Notes under the pieces: generated by a model
Told to the model about the DNA's origin: nothing
What the model saw: only the letters and a program-made list of their open reading frames with translations
Databases searched by the model: none
Made by a program: the position numbers and the translations under genes
From: Streptomyces rubiginosohelvolus
Lineage (GTDB): Bacteria > Actinomycetota > Actinomycetes > Streptomycetales > Streptomycetaceae
Assembly: GCF_014649875.1 (NCBI RefSeq)
Contig: NZ_BMTW01000001.1
Location: forward strand, 558,001-622,000
Direction of reading: 5' to 3'
Length of the DNA stretch: 64,000 nt
Part shown: positions 39,475 to 47,311 of the stretch, in pieces
Position numbering within the stretch: the first letter of the stretch is position 1
Layout: each line of letters begins with the position of its first letter

Positions 39475-40668
39475 TCACAAGCGGGTCCCTGAGAGCCGCC
39501 GTTCCCCCGCTCGGGGACGGCGGCTCTTCGCCGTGGTCGCGGTGACGAGCACCGCCGCCACCATCAGCAGGGCGCTCACCCCGACCGGCGCCCGGTAGCC
39601 GAACCCCGCGCCCAGGGCCAGGCCGCCCGCCCACGGGCCCACCGTCGCCCCCAGGTTGAACGCGGTCGTCGAGGAGGCGCCGGCCAGCGTCGGGGCCCCG
39701 GGGGCGAGGCTCAGGACCCGAGTGATCAGGGCGGTGCCCGTACCGAAGGCGAGCAGGCCCAGCAGCGGGACCAGGGCCAGGGCGAGCACCGGGCTGCCCG
39801 CCGTCAGCGCCAGCGCCGACCAGCCGACGGTGAGAGCGGCCATGCCCGTGGCGACGACGGCGACCGGGTGGGCGTCCGCGTACCGGCCGGCCACCGTGAC
39901 CCCGGCGAACGCCCCCGCCCCGAAGAGCGCCAGCGCCACCGGCACCCACCCCGCGCCAAGGCCCGACTCCCGGGTGAGGAGCGGCTCCAGATAGGAGAAC
40001 GTGCAGAAGGTCGCCCCCTGCACCAGGGCCATCGTGAGCAGGACCGGCCGCAGCCGGGGACCGGTCAGGACCCGCAGTTCGTCCCGTACGGAGACGGAGG
40101 CGGCACCCTCGTCCGTAGCGCTCCGGCCGCCCGGGATGCTGCGCAGGACCGCGAGGAAGGCGGGCAGCGAGACGATCGCGACCGCCCAGAAGGCCGACCG
40201 CCACCCCCACCGCTCCCCCAGCACCGCACCGGCCGGTACGCCCACCACGCAGGCGACCGTCACGCCGCCGACCACCACGGCGGCGGCCCGGCCCTTCAGC
40301 CGGTCGGGGACCATCGCGACGGCGGTGCTCAGCGCGACCGCCCAGAACCCCGCGTTGGCGAGGGCCCCGACGAAGCGGGTCGCGAGGAGCACCCCGTAGC
40401 TGGGAGTGAGAGCGCCGACGGCGTGGACGGCGACGAACACCGCGAGGAAGAGGAGCAGCGCGCGGCGGCGCGGCCAGGTGCGGCCGGCCAGCGCCATGAC
40501 GGGTGCGCCGACGACCATGCCGACGGCGAACGCGGAGGTGAGGAGGCCGGCGGCGGAGAGGGAGACGCCGAGGTCGGCGGCGATGCCGGAGAGAAGCCCG
40601 GACAGCATGAACTCGGAGGTGCCCTGGGCGAAGACCGCGAGCCCGAGGACGTAAACGGCGAATGGCAT
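39475..40668 (-). CDS. MFS exporter, Cmx/CmrA (chloramphenicol efflux) type
   Basis: 397 aa with 12 membrane helices. The N-terminus MPFAVYVLGLAVFAQGTSEF closely matches Streptomyces CmlR-type chloramphenicol exporters, and GFWAVALSTAVAMVPDRLKGRA plus the motif-C region VTVACVVGVPAGAVLGERWGW fit DHA1 antiporters. It probably exports phenicols or a related natural compound with protons. The ribosome site is weak (AAGGGG about 10 bp before the ATG). Its 3' end carries the terminator of the convergent nlpC gene. Confidence 0.9.
   Translation of the reverse strand: MPFAVYVLGLAVFAQGTSEFMLSGLLSGIAADLGVSLSAAGLLTSAFAVGMVVGAPVMALAGRTWPRRRALLLFLAVFVAVHAVGALTPSYGVLLATRFVGALANAGFWAVALSTAVAMVPDRLKGRAAAVVVGGVTVACVVGVPAGAVLGERWGWRSAFWAVAIVSLPAFLAVLRSIPGGRSATDEGAASVSVRDELRVLTGPRLRPVLLTMALVQGATFCTFSYLEPLLTRESGLGAGWVPVALALFGAGAFAGVTVAGRYADAHPVAVVATGMAALTVGWSALALTAGSPVLALALVPLLGLLAFGTGTALITRVLSLAPGAPTLAGASSTTAFNLGATVGPWAGGLALGAGFGYRAPVGVSALLMVAAVLVTATTAKSRRPRAGERRLSGTRL
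39492..39527. terminator. Terminator hairpin inside the 3' end of the efflux gene
   Basis: AGAGCCGCCGTTCCCC at 39492-39507 pairs with GGGGACGGCGGCTCT at 39513-39527 with one bulged base. It lies 19 bp after the nlpC stop and inside the last codons of the convergent exporter gene, so it can only act for nlpC (+). Confidence 0.75.
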
Positions 40669-41003
40669 GGGTGAGTAGCCCCTTGGACGGAACCGTCGGG
40701 TGGACAGACAGACGGGGTGCGGGGATACGGGCCGCGCGGACGGCCGCGCCGGAGGTCCGGCGGGGCGGCGCGAAGGCGTGCCCGGCGGTGATCGGCCGGT
40801 GGCACGAATCCCGCGTACGGCGGTGCTTCAGCGCGTACGCGAGAGGGAACGGCCCGTACCCGCGGTGATCCGGCGGGCGTGGAACCGTGACGGAGGGACC
40901 GGTGACCCGGGAGGGGTCAGTCGGTGGAGCTCAGCACGGACACGGCCACCGGCGCACCGGTGGCCGGAGTCTGTCCGACTCGGGGCTGGCCATGGGTGAG
41001 AGC
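40669..41003 (-). other. 335-bp leader between the 58-aa gene and the efflux gene
   Basis: No credible gene. On the minus strand it contains GC-rich inverted repeats near 40738-40765 (CCGGACCTCCGG and GGCCGTCCGCGCGGCC), which could form an attenuator ahead of the exporter. Some Streptomyces chloramphenicol exporters are controlled through leader attenuation, but no leader peptide with a ribosome site was identified here. Confidence 0.4.
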
Positions 41004-41180
41004 TTACCGGCGGCGGGGGCGGCGGTTGGGCCGCTCCTGCTCCCGGGCCGAGGTGGTGGGCGCGGGGAGCGCGTCGTACGCGGCGTCGAAGTCCTCGTCG
41101 TCGTCCGGCGCGGTCAGGTCCACGGCGAAGCGGGGCTCCAGGAAGAGGTCCTGGTGCTGGGGCAGGGAAGCGGTGGTCAT
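41004..41180 (-). CDS. 58-aa hypothetical protein, acidic centre and basic tail
   Basis: ATG at 41180 with AAGGA 9 bp upstream, TAA stop at 41004. Nearly all of the 59 codons end in G or C, so this is almost certainly translated. The protein starts MTTASLPQHQDLFLEPRF, has an acidic block (DDDEDFDAAYD, about residues 26-37) and ends in a strongly basic tail (RPNRRPRRR). There is no membrane segment or cysteine. It has its own promoter candidate (41248-41277) and may be co-transcribed with the efflux gene. The family is not recognised; a nucleic-acid or protein-binding role is only a guess from charge. Confidence 0.72.
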   Translation of the reverse strand: MTTASLPQHQDLFLEPRFAVDLTAPDDDEDFDAAYDALPAPTTSAREQERPNRRPRRR

Positions 41181-41245
41181 GGCTGTCTGTCCTTGGGGTC
41201 GAGCAGCGCTGTAGCGGCTTGTTCCGTGCCCCGCCGGCCTGCGTT

Positions 41246-41277
41246 CGATAAGAGGATGCGATATGAGGGTGCGTCAA
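41246..41277 (-). promoter_or_regulatory. Promoter with tandem 13-nt repeats upstream of the 58-aa gene
   Basis: On the minus strand TTGACG (41272-41277) and TCTTAT (41248-41253) are 18 bp apart. Two abutting direct repeats, CGATAAGAGGATG (41246-41258) and CGATATGAGGGTG (41259-41271, 11 of 13 identical), cover the spacer and -10, where a regulator would block transcription. Confidence 0.5.
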
Positions 41278-41450
41278 AGAGGTGGCACGCACCGCGTGCC
41301 GCCACGGGTGGGCGGGGGCGGGCGTGGGCCGGCCCGGGCCACCGATAGGGTCCGGCAGGCGCGCAAATCATCGCACACGATCACCCGTGGGGCTGAGGAT
41401 TAACTCCCGGCGTGATGCGGAGGGCCGGGTTCGGGTGTCGTCCGGTGGTG

Positions 41451-42188
41451 TCAGAGGACGACACGGAAGTGGGTGGTCAGCCGCCGGTCCTCGCCCAGGA
41501 TGTGAAACGCCAGGCCGGGCGGCTGGTCCCGGTCGGCCGGCCGGTCGCCCTCCCAGGGCAGGCGCAGGGTCCAGGTGACGGCGGGGCCGACGATCAGGGG
41601 GCGGCCCGCGAAGGTCGAGGCGGCGGCCGTGTGGGCGTGTCCGGTGAGGACGGCGACGACGCGCGGGTGGGCGTCGAGCAGGGCGGCGAGCCGCTCGGGC
41701 TCCTGGAGCATCCCGGCGTCCGGCAGCGGGTGGTGGAGTTCGACGGGCGGCTGGTGGAAGGCGATCAGCGCGGGGACGCCGTCCGGGAGAGCGCCGAGCG
41801 TGGTGTCGATCCAGGCGAGCGTCTCCGCGTCGAGGCGCCCCTCGTCCCGTCCGGGAATGGTCGCGTCACACATCAGGACGGCGGTTCCGGCGATGTGGTG
41901 GACCCGGTTGACGGGGGCGGTGTCCGGGGCCTCGCCGAGGAACGCCTTGCGGTAGGCGGGGCGGGCGTCGTGGTTGCCGGGGCACGCGAGTACGGGGAAC
42001 GGCGCGTCCAGCAGGCGTACGGCCTCCTCGTACTCGGCCTCCGCCGCGTGGTCGGCGATGTCCCCGGTGACCAGCAGCGCGTCGACCGGGCGGGGCAGGG
42101 CCCGCAGGTACCCCATGACGCGGTCCGCCCGGTCCGTGGCACGGTCGCTGCCGTCCAGATGCAGATCGCTGATCTGAGCAAGCAACAT
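41451..42188 (-). CDS. Metallophosphoesterase, cyclic-nucleotide phosphodiesterase (CpdA) type
   Basis: 245 aa from the ATG at 42188, with GGGAG 8-9 bp upstream. All calcineurin-like motifs are present: QISDLHLDG, VTGDIAD, CPGNHDARP, AFHQPP and VLTGHAHTA, giving the two-metal site. Close relatives hydrolyse 3',5'-cAMP or other phosphodiesters. cAMP affects germination and antibiotic production in Streptomyces, but the true substrate is not shown by sequence. It is divergent from the CGNR regulator gene, 96 bp away. Confidence 0.9.
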   Translation of the reverse strand: MLLAQISDLHLDGSDRATDRADRVMGYLRALPRPVDALLVTGDIADHAAEAEYEEAVRLLDAPFPVLACPGNHDARPAYRKAFLGEAPDTAPVNRVHHIAGTAVLMCDATIPGRDEGRLDAETLAWIDTTLGALPDGVPALIAFHQPPVELHHPLPDAGMLQEPERLAALLDAHPRVVAVLTGHAHTAAASTFAGRPLIVGPAVTWTLRLPWEGDRPADRDQPPGLAFHILGEDRRLTTHFRVVL

Positions 42189-42229
42189 GAGCAGCACTCC
42201 CCCGGCTAACGCTTATTCGTCTTCTTTCA

Positions 42230-42241
42230 TTAGGACCCTAA
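42230..42241. promoter_or_regulatory. Inverted repeat in the phosphodiesterase/CGNR divergent promoter
   Basis: TTAGGACCCTAA is a 5-2-5 inverted repeat about 45 bp from either start. It overlaps a possible -10 region for both genes and could be an operator for the adjacent CGNR protein. Confidence 0.35.
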
Positions 42242-42284
42242 GCTGGAGAGCGCAGACGTTCAAGAGACCTGGAGGGACAAGGCG

Positions 42285-42917
42285 ATGACCGAGCGTCCCG
42301 TGATGGCACTGGCGGGCACCATCCGCCACGACGGGGACGGCGGGGTCCTCGACGACCTGGACACGGTCCGGGGAGCGCGTCGCTGGCTTCAGCAGCAGCC
42401 CGGCATCCTGGCCGTCGTCACCGGGAAGCCGGTCCTCGACGAGGAGCTGAGAGAGGCGGTCGTCGACGTACGGCGGGCCGTCCGGGCCCTGTTCGCGCGG
42501 GTGGTCAGCCCGGCCCCGCCGAGCCCGGCCGACGCCCACCGCCTGCTGCCCGTCGACGAGGCCCTGCGACTGCTCAACGAAGCCGCGGCCCGGGAGCCGG
42601 TGGCTCCCCAACTGGACTGGCCCGCCGAAGGGCCGCCCACGGCAGGCCTGTTGTCGGCCGAGGGCGAACCGGGCGTACGGCTGGTCGCGGCACTGGCACG
42701 CGACGCCGTGGACTTCCTGAGCGGGCCGCAGCGCGAGCACCTGCGCGCCTGCCGCGCGCCGCGCTGCGTCCGGTATTTCGTCAAGAGCCACGGCCGGCAG
42801 GAGTGGTGCAAGCCGTCCTGCGGCAACCGGGCGCGGGTGGCCCGCCACTACGAGCGGGCGCGCGCGACGGGCTCCCCCCGGATCAGGCCTTCGGCGCCAC
42901 CTTCGACAGGCCGTTGA
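42285..42917 (+). CDS. CGNR zinc-finger (ABATE-type) regulator
   Basis: 210 aa. The C-terminal zinc finger reads CRAPRCVRYFVKSHGRQEWCKPSCGNRARVARHY; four cysteines and the CGNR signature are intact. The N-terminal helical domain (about residues 1-150) is the ABATE ligand/stress domain. Family members are thought to bind DNA, but few have been studied. The ATG has GGAGGGACAAG upstream. The last 35 bp overlap the 3' end of the convergent MenJ-like gene. Confidence 0.9.
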   Translation: MTERPVMALAGTIRHDGDGGVLDDLDTVRGARRWLQQQPGILAVVTGKPVLDEELREAVVDVRRAVRALFARVVSPAPPSPADAHRLLPVDEALRLLNEAAAREPVAPQLDWPAEGPPTAGLLSAEGEPGVRLVAALARDAVDFLSGPQREHLRACRAPRCVRYFVKSHGRQEWCKPSCGNRARVARHYERARATGSPRIRPSAPPSTGR

Positions 42918-44166
42918 TGATGCGGTCCATCGCGTCGCCGCCCTGCGGGTCGGTCAGGTTGGCGAGCATCTTGAGCGTGAACTTCATCAGCAGCGGGTGG
43001 GTCAGGCCGCGCTGGGTGGCGACCTTCATGACCTTCGGGTTGCCGATCAGCTTCACGAAGGCGCGGCCCATCGTGTAGTAGCCGCCGTAGGTCTCCTTGA
43101 GGACCTTCGGGTAGTTGTTCAGGGCCAGTTCGCGCTGGGCGGGGGTGGCGCGGGCGTGGGCCTGGACGATGACGTCGGCCGCGATCTGGCCGGACTCCAT
43201 GGCGTACGCGATGCCCTCGCCGTTGAACGGGTTGACCATGCCGCCCGCGTCGCCGACGAGGAGGAGGCCCTTGGTGTAGTGCGGCTGGCGGTTGAAGGCC
43301 ATCGGGAGGGCGGCGCCCCGGATGGGCATCGTCATGTTCTCGGGGGTGTAGCCCCAGTCCTCCGGCATCGAGGCGCACCAGGCCTTGAGGACCTCGCGCC
43401 AGTCCAGCTCCTTGAAGGCGGAGGAGGAGTTGAGGATGCCGAGGCCGACGTTGGAGGTGCCGTCGCCCATGCCGAAGATCCAGCCGTAGCCGGGCAGCAG
43501 CCGGTCCTCGGCGCCGCGCCGGTCCCACAGCTCCAGCCAGGACTCCAGGTAGTCGTCGTCGTGGCGGGGCGAGGTGAAGTACGTGCGGACGGCGACGCCC
43601 ATCGGGCGGTCGTCGCGGCGGTGCAGGCCCATCGCGAGGGAGAGGCGCGTGGAGTTGCCGTCGGCGGCGACGACGAGCGGGGCGTGGAAGGTGACCGGGG
43701 TCTTCTCCTCGCCGATCTTCGCCTCGACGCCGGTGATGCGGCCGGTGCGCTCGTCGCGGATGGGGGCGCCGACGTTGCAGCGCTCGTACAGCCGGGCGCC
43801 GGCCTTCTGCGCCTGGCGGGCCAGCTGCTCGTCGAAGTCGTCGCGTTTACGGACCAGCCCGTAGTCCGGGTAGGAGGCGAGGTCCGGCCAGTCGAGCTGG
43901 AGGCGGACGCCGCCGCCGATGATGCGCAGGCCCTTGTTGCGCAGCCAGCCCGCCTCCTCGGAGATGTCGATCCCCATGGAGACGAGCTGTTTCGTGGCGC
44001 GGGGCGTGAGCCCGTCGCCGCAGACCTTCTCGCGGGGGAAGGCCGTCTTTTCCAGCAGCAGGACGTCCAGTCCGGCCTTGGCGAGGTAGTACGCGGTCGT
44101 GGAGCCGGCAGGGCCCGCTCCGACGACGATGACATCCGCGCTGTGCTCGGAGAGGGGCTCGGTCAC
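42883..44166 (-). CDS. Geranylgeranyl-reductase-family flavoprotein, probable menaquinone reductase (MenJ-like)
   Basis: 427 aa from a GTG at 44166 with GGAGA upstream. The FAD-binding Rossmann motif is DVIVVGAGPAGSTTAYYLAKAG; the family motif REKVCGDGLTPRA and second FAD region LLVGDAGGMVNPFNGEGIAYAMESG are complete. Mycobacterial MenJ saturates the beta-isoprene unit of menaquinone and its gene lies beside menG. Here menG is about 640 bp upstream, with only a divergent GNAT gene between, which supports the same role. Confidence 0.85.
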   Translation of the reverse strand: MTEPLSEHSADVIVVGAGPAGSTTAYYLAKAGLDVLLLEKTAFPREKVCGDGLTPRATKQLVSMGIDISEEAGWLRNKGLRIIGGGVRLQLDWPDLASYPDYGLVRKRDDFDEQLARQAQKAGARLYERCNVGAPIRDERTGRITGVEAKIGEEKTPVTFHAPLVVAADGNSTRLSLAMGLHRRDDRPMGVAVRTYFTSPRHDDDYLESWLELWDRRGAEDRLLPGYGWIFGMGDGTSNVGLGILNSSSAFKELDWREVLKAWCASMPEDWGYTPENMTMPIRGAALPMAFNRQPHYTKGLLLVGDAGGMVNPFNGEGIAYAMESGQIAADVIVQAHARATPAQRELALNNYPKVLKETYGGYYTMGRAFVKLIGNPKVMKVATQRGLTHPLLMKFTLKMLANLTDPQGGDAMDRIINGLSKVAPKA

Positions 44167-44263
44167 GGTCGGATCTCCCGAAGACTCGAATTCGCGTGCC
44201 GCGCGGCACATGTCCCGTGCAGTCTATGGGGGCCTGCGAACCAACCCTCCGAAGGGCTCCCTC

Positions 44264-44791
44264 ATGTCGATCGCGCCTGCCACGCCCCACGCTTCGGCCC
44301 CCGCCGTACGCCTCCGTGTTCCGACCGACGAAGACGCCCTGAACTGGTACCGGGTCTTCGACGACCCCGAGGTGATGGAGTTCTTCGGCGGCCGCCGGGC
44401 CGACCTGTCCGTGTACGAGGAGCTCACCGCCCGCCAGCGCCGCCACGACGCCGAGTTCGGCTACTGCCTGTGGACGCTCACGGACGAGGAGGACACGGTC
44501 CTCGGCTTCACCGGGGCGCAGCCGTGGCCGCACACGCACTACGGGCCGGTCGGGGCGATCGAGATCGGCTGGCGGCTGGGGCGTACGGCGTGGGGGCGCG
44601 GGTACGCCACCGCCGCCGCCCGCGCCACGCTGGAGCGGGTGCGGGCGGCCGGGGTGGGCGAGGTGGTCGCGATGATCCACTCCCGTAACGCCCGTTCGAT
44701 GGCGGTCGCGGAGCGGCTCGGGATGCGGCGGGCCGAGTCGTACGACACCCCGCGCGGCCAGGAGGCCGTCTGCTTCCGGCTGGAGTTGTGA
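44264..44791 (+). CDS. GNAT-family N-acetyltransferase (RimJ/RimL-like)
   Basis: 175 aa from the ATG at 44264 (GAAGGG upstream). The acetyl-CoA-binding motif A is IEIGWRLGRTAWGRGYATAAARATLERV, followed by SRNARSMAVAERLGMRRAES. The fold matches RimJ-type enzymes that acetylate protein N-termini or small amines; the substrate is unknown. It is divergent from the MenJ-like gene (97 bp) and convergent with menG, with no obvious functional tie to menaquinone. Confidence 0.92.
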   Translation: MSIAPATPHASAPAVRLRVPTDEDALNWYRVFDDPEVMEFFGGRRADLSVYEELTARQRRHDAEFGYCLWTLTDEEDTVLGFTGAQPWPHTHYGPVGAIEIGWRLGRTAWGRGYATAAARATLERVRAAGVGEVVAMIHSRNARSMAVAERLGMRRAESYDTPRGQEAVCFRLEL

Positions 44792-44806
44792 GACCCCGCA
44801 GGTGAC

Positions 44807-45499
44807 TCAGGCGCGGGTGGCCCGGTGCAGGGCCACCACGCCGCCGGTCAGGTTGCGCCACGCGACCTTCGACCAGCCCGCCTTCTGGAGCAGTGCGGCG
44901 AGGGCGGGCTGGTCGGGCCAGTCGCGGATGGACTCGGCGAGGTAGACGTACGCGTCCGGGTTGGACGACACCGCGCGGGCGGCCGGCGGGATCGCCCGCA
45001 TCAGGTACTCCGTGTAGACCGTGCGGAACGGGGTCCAGGTCGGCTGGGAGAACTCGCAGATCACGACCCGGCCGCCGGGCTTCGTCACCCGGTACAGCTC
45101 GCGCAGCGCGACCTCGGTGTCCTGGATGTTGCGCAGCCCGAAGGAGATCGTGACGGTGTCGAACGTCTCGTCCCTGAACGGCAGCTTCATCCCGTCGCCC
45201 GCCGTGAACGGCATCCACGGGTGGCGCTCCTTGCCGACCTTGAGCATGCCCAGCGAGAAGTCACAGGGCACGACGTAGGCGCCCGCCTTCACGAAGGGCT
45301 GCGAGGAGGTCGCCGTACCGGCCGCCAGGTCGAGGATCTTCTGCGCGGGGCGGGCGTCGACCGCCGCCGCGACCGCCTTGCGCCACAGCCGGGCCTGGCC
45401 GAGCGAGATCACGTCGTTGGTCAGGTCGTAGTTGGCCGCCACACCGTCGAACATCGAGGCGACTTCGTGCGGCTGCTTTTCCAGGGAGGCTCGGGTCAC
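44807..45499 (-). CDS. menG: Demethylmenaquinone methyltransferase
   Basis: 230 aa from a GTG at 45499; the alternative TTG at 45511 adds four residues. UbiE/MenG signatures are [23 protein letters not shown] and [20 protein letters not shown]; the SAM site is [16 protein letters not shown]. It methylates demethylmenaquinone, the last ring step of menaquinone synthesis, using S-adenosylmethionine. It pairs with mqnA/mqnC and the polyprenyl synthase in this window. Confidence 0.95.
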   Translation of the reverse strand: MTRASLEKQPHEVASMFDGVAANYDLTNDVISLGQARLWRKAVAAAVDARPAQKILDLAAGTATSSQPFVKAGAYVVPCDFSLGMLKVGKERHPWMPFTAGDGMKLPFRDETFDTVTISFGLRNIQDTEVALRELYRVTKPGGRVVICEFSQPTWTPFRTVYTEYLMRAIPPAARAVSSNPDAYVYLAESIRDWPDQPALAALLQKAGWSKVAWRNLTGGVVALHRATRA

Positions 45500-45529
45500 C
45501 CTTCCATTCAAGCAGCCGCACCACCGGGA

Positions 45530-46453
45530 TCAGTGAGGGCGGTCGCCCGCGATGGCCACGCGCTCCGCGACCCGGCGGTACGGGGCGTAGTCGTTGACCG
45601 CGTAGTGCTGGGTGGCCCGGTTGTCCCAGAACGCGACGTCGCCCGCCCGCCAGGAGAACCGCACCTGGAACTCCGGAGCGTGCGCCTGCTGGAACAGCAG
45701 GCGCAGCAGCCGGTCGCTCTCCTCCTGCGCGAAACCGACGATCCGGGTGGTGAACGACGCGTTGACGAAGATCGTGCGGCGGCCGGTGACCGGGTGGCGG
45801 CGCACCACCGGGTGCTCGACCGGCGGGAACTCCTCCTGGTGCGCCGCCAGCCGCTCCGGCGGGTAGAAGCGGGCGAACCCGGGGATGAAGTCGTGCACCG
45901 CCCGCGCCCCCTCGATGCGCTCCTTCACCTCATCGGGCAGGTTGTCGTACGCGGCCGCCATGTCCGCCCACAGCGTGTCGCCGCCCACCGGAGGCACCTC
46001 GCGCAGTTGGAGGACCGCGCCGAGGGCGGGGCGCTCGCGGAAGGTGACGTCGGTGTGCCAGACGTTCTCGAAGGTGGGCACGGTGGTGCGGTCGAGGCGG
46101 GCCACCTCGGGGTCGTCGCCGGTGGCGAGGAGCGGGTTGGTCTCCAGCTCGCCCCAGAGCCCGGCGAACGCCCGCTGCTGCTGCGAGGTGAGGTGCTGGT
46201 CGCGGAAGAACAGCACCTTCCACTCCAGCAGCGCCCGGTCCAGCTCGGCGCGCACGTCCGCCTCCAGCGGGCGGGACAGGTCGACGCCGTGGATCTCCGC
46301 GCCGATGACCCGGCCGAGCGGGACCAGGCGGAGGCGCTCGTACGGGCGGTCGGTCCAGCCCTCCGGGACCCGGCGCAGCTCGCGCGGGCCCTCGTACAGG
46401 CCGTCGGCGGGGATGCGGTGGTCGCGCAGGACGGGGGTCGTCGCGGTGGTCAT
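45530..46453 (-). CDS. TauD/TfdA-family Fe(II)/2-oxoglutarate dioxygenase
   Basis: 307 aa. The iron triad is the His and Asp of WHTDVTFRERPALG plus a distal His in WDNRATQHYAVNDY, with Arg in YRRVAERV for 2-oxoglutarate. ALLEWKVLFFRDQHLT and LGAVLQLREVPPVGGDTLWADM are family hallmarks. It probably oxidises an organosulfonate or alkyl sulfate, releasing sulfite or sulfate. It is last in the sulfonate-transport operon, 39 bp after the ATPase gene. Confidence 0.92.
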   Translation of the reverse strand: MTTATTPVLRDHRIPADGLYEGPRELRRVPEGWTDRPYERLRLVPLGRVIGAEIHGVDLSRPLEADVRAELDRALLEWKVLFFRDQHLTSQQQRAFAGLWGELETNPLLATGDDPEVARLDRTTVPTFENVWHTDVTFRERPALGAVLQLREVPPVGGDTLWADMAAAYDNLPDEVKERIEGARAVHDFIPGFARFYPPERLAAHQEEFPPVEHPVVRRHPVTGRRTIFVNASFTTRIVGFAQEESDRLLRLLFQQAHAPEFQVRFSWRAGDVAFWDNRATQHYAVNDYAPYRRVAERVAIAGDRPH

Positions 46454-46492
46454 GATCCTTCTCCTCTCGTCGTACGGGGGTCGTACGGGGTG

Positions 46493-47311
46493 TCAGCTGG
46501 CCGCTTCGCGGACCGCAGTGCCGATCTCGGCGCGCAGCGCGGCGTACGCGGGCAGCCCGCGCAGTTCGTCGGGGTCGGCGCCGGTCCGGGGCAGGTCGAT
46601 GGGGACGTCCAGGGCGACGGTCCCCGGACGGTTGGTGAGGACGATCGCGCGGGTGCCGAGGAAGACCGCCTCGTCGACGCTGTGGGTGACGAAGACCGAC
46701 GTGGTCCCGGTCTCGGCGCTGACCGTGCGCAGGTCCTCCTGGAGCCGCTCCCGGGTCAGCGCGTCCAGCGCGGCGAACGGCTCGTCGAGCAGCAGGAGCC
46801 GCTTGCCGCCCGCCAGGGCTCGGGCGATGGCGACGCGCTGCTGCTGGCCGCCGGAGATCTGCCAGACGCGGCGGCCCGCCGTGTCCGCGAGCCCGACTCG
46901 CGCCAGCAGCCCCGCGATCCGCTCCGGCCGTTCGGCCCGGGGAACCCCCGCGTACTTCAGGGCGAGGCCGATGTTGTCGCCGACCGTCCGCCAGGGGAAG
47001 AGGCGCGGCTGCTGGAACACGATGCCCGCCTGGCTTCCCGGGTCCGGGCGCTCGCCGAACACCTCGACCGCGCCCTCGGTGGCCTGCTCGAAGCCCGCGA
47101 TCAGCCGCAGCAGGGTGCTCTTGCCGCAGCCGGAGGGGCCGACGAGGACCAGGAACTCACCGGCCGGGATCTCCAGGGAGAGCGGGCCGAGGGCGGTGAC
47201 CGCGTCCGCGCCCCGGCCGTAGGAGTGCCGGACGCCGGTCACGGAGACGACGGGGGCGCTCCCCGGCGCCTTGGCGGTCCGGGTCTTCTCGGTGTCAGGG
47301 GCTGACGGCAT
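46493..47311 (-). CDS. Sulfonate/taurine ABC transporter ATPase (SsuB/TauB type)
   Basis: 272 aa. Walker A is GPSGCGKSTLLRLIAGFE, signature SGGQQQRVAIARAL, Walker B LLLLDEPFAALD, and H-loop VFVTHSVDEAVFL. The FQQPRLFPWRTV stretch is typical of the nitrate/sulfonate/taurine importer group. The start overlaps the end of the substrate-binding protein gene by 17 bp, so production is coupled. It powers uptake with the permease at 48402-49292. Confidence 0.94.
   Translation of the reverse strand: MPSAPDTEKTRTAKAPGSAPVVSVTGVRHSYGRGADAVTALGPLSLEIPAGEFLVLVGPSGCGKSTLLRLIAGFEQATEGAVEVFGERPDPGSQAGIVFQQPRLFPWRTVGDNIGLALKYAGVPRAERPERIAGLLARVGLADTAGRRVWQISGGQQQRVAIARALAGGKRLLLLDEPFAALDALTRERLQEDLRTVSAETGTTSVFVTHSVDEAVFLGTRAIVLTNRPGTVALDVPIDLPRTGADPDELRGLPAYAALRAEIGTAVREAAS

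Noticed and set aside
41004-41180. 58-aa protein as a RiPP precursor.
   Set aside because: No modification enzymes, leader peptidase or radical-SAM gene nearby, and no Cys/Ser/Thr-rich core.
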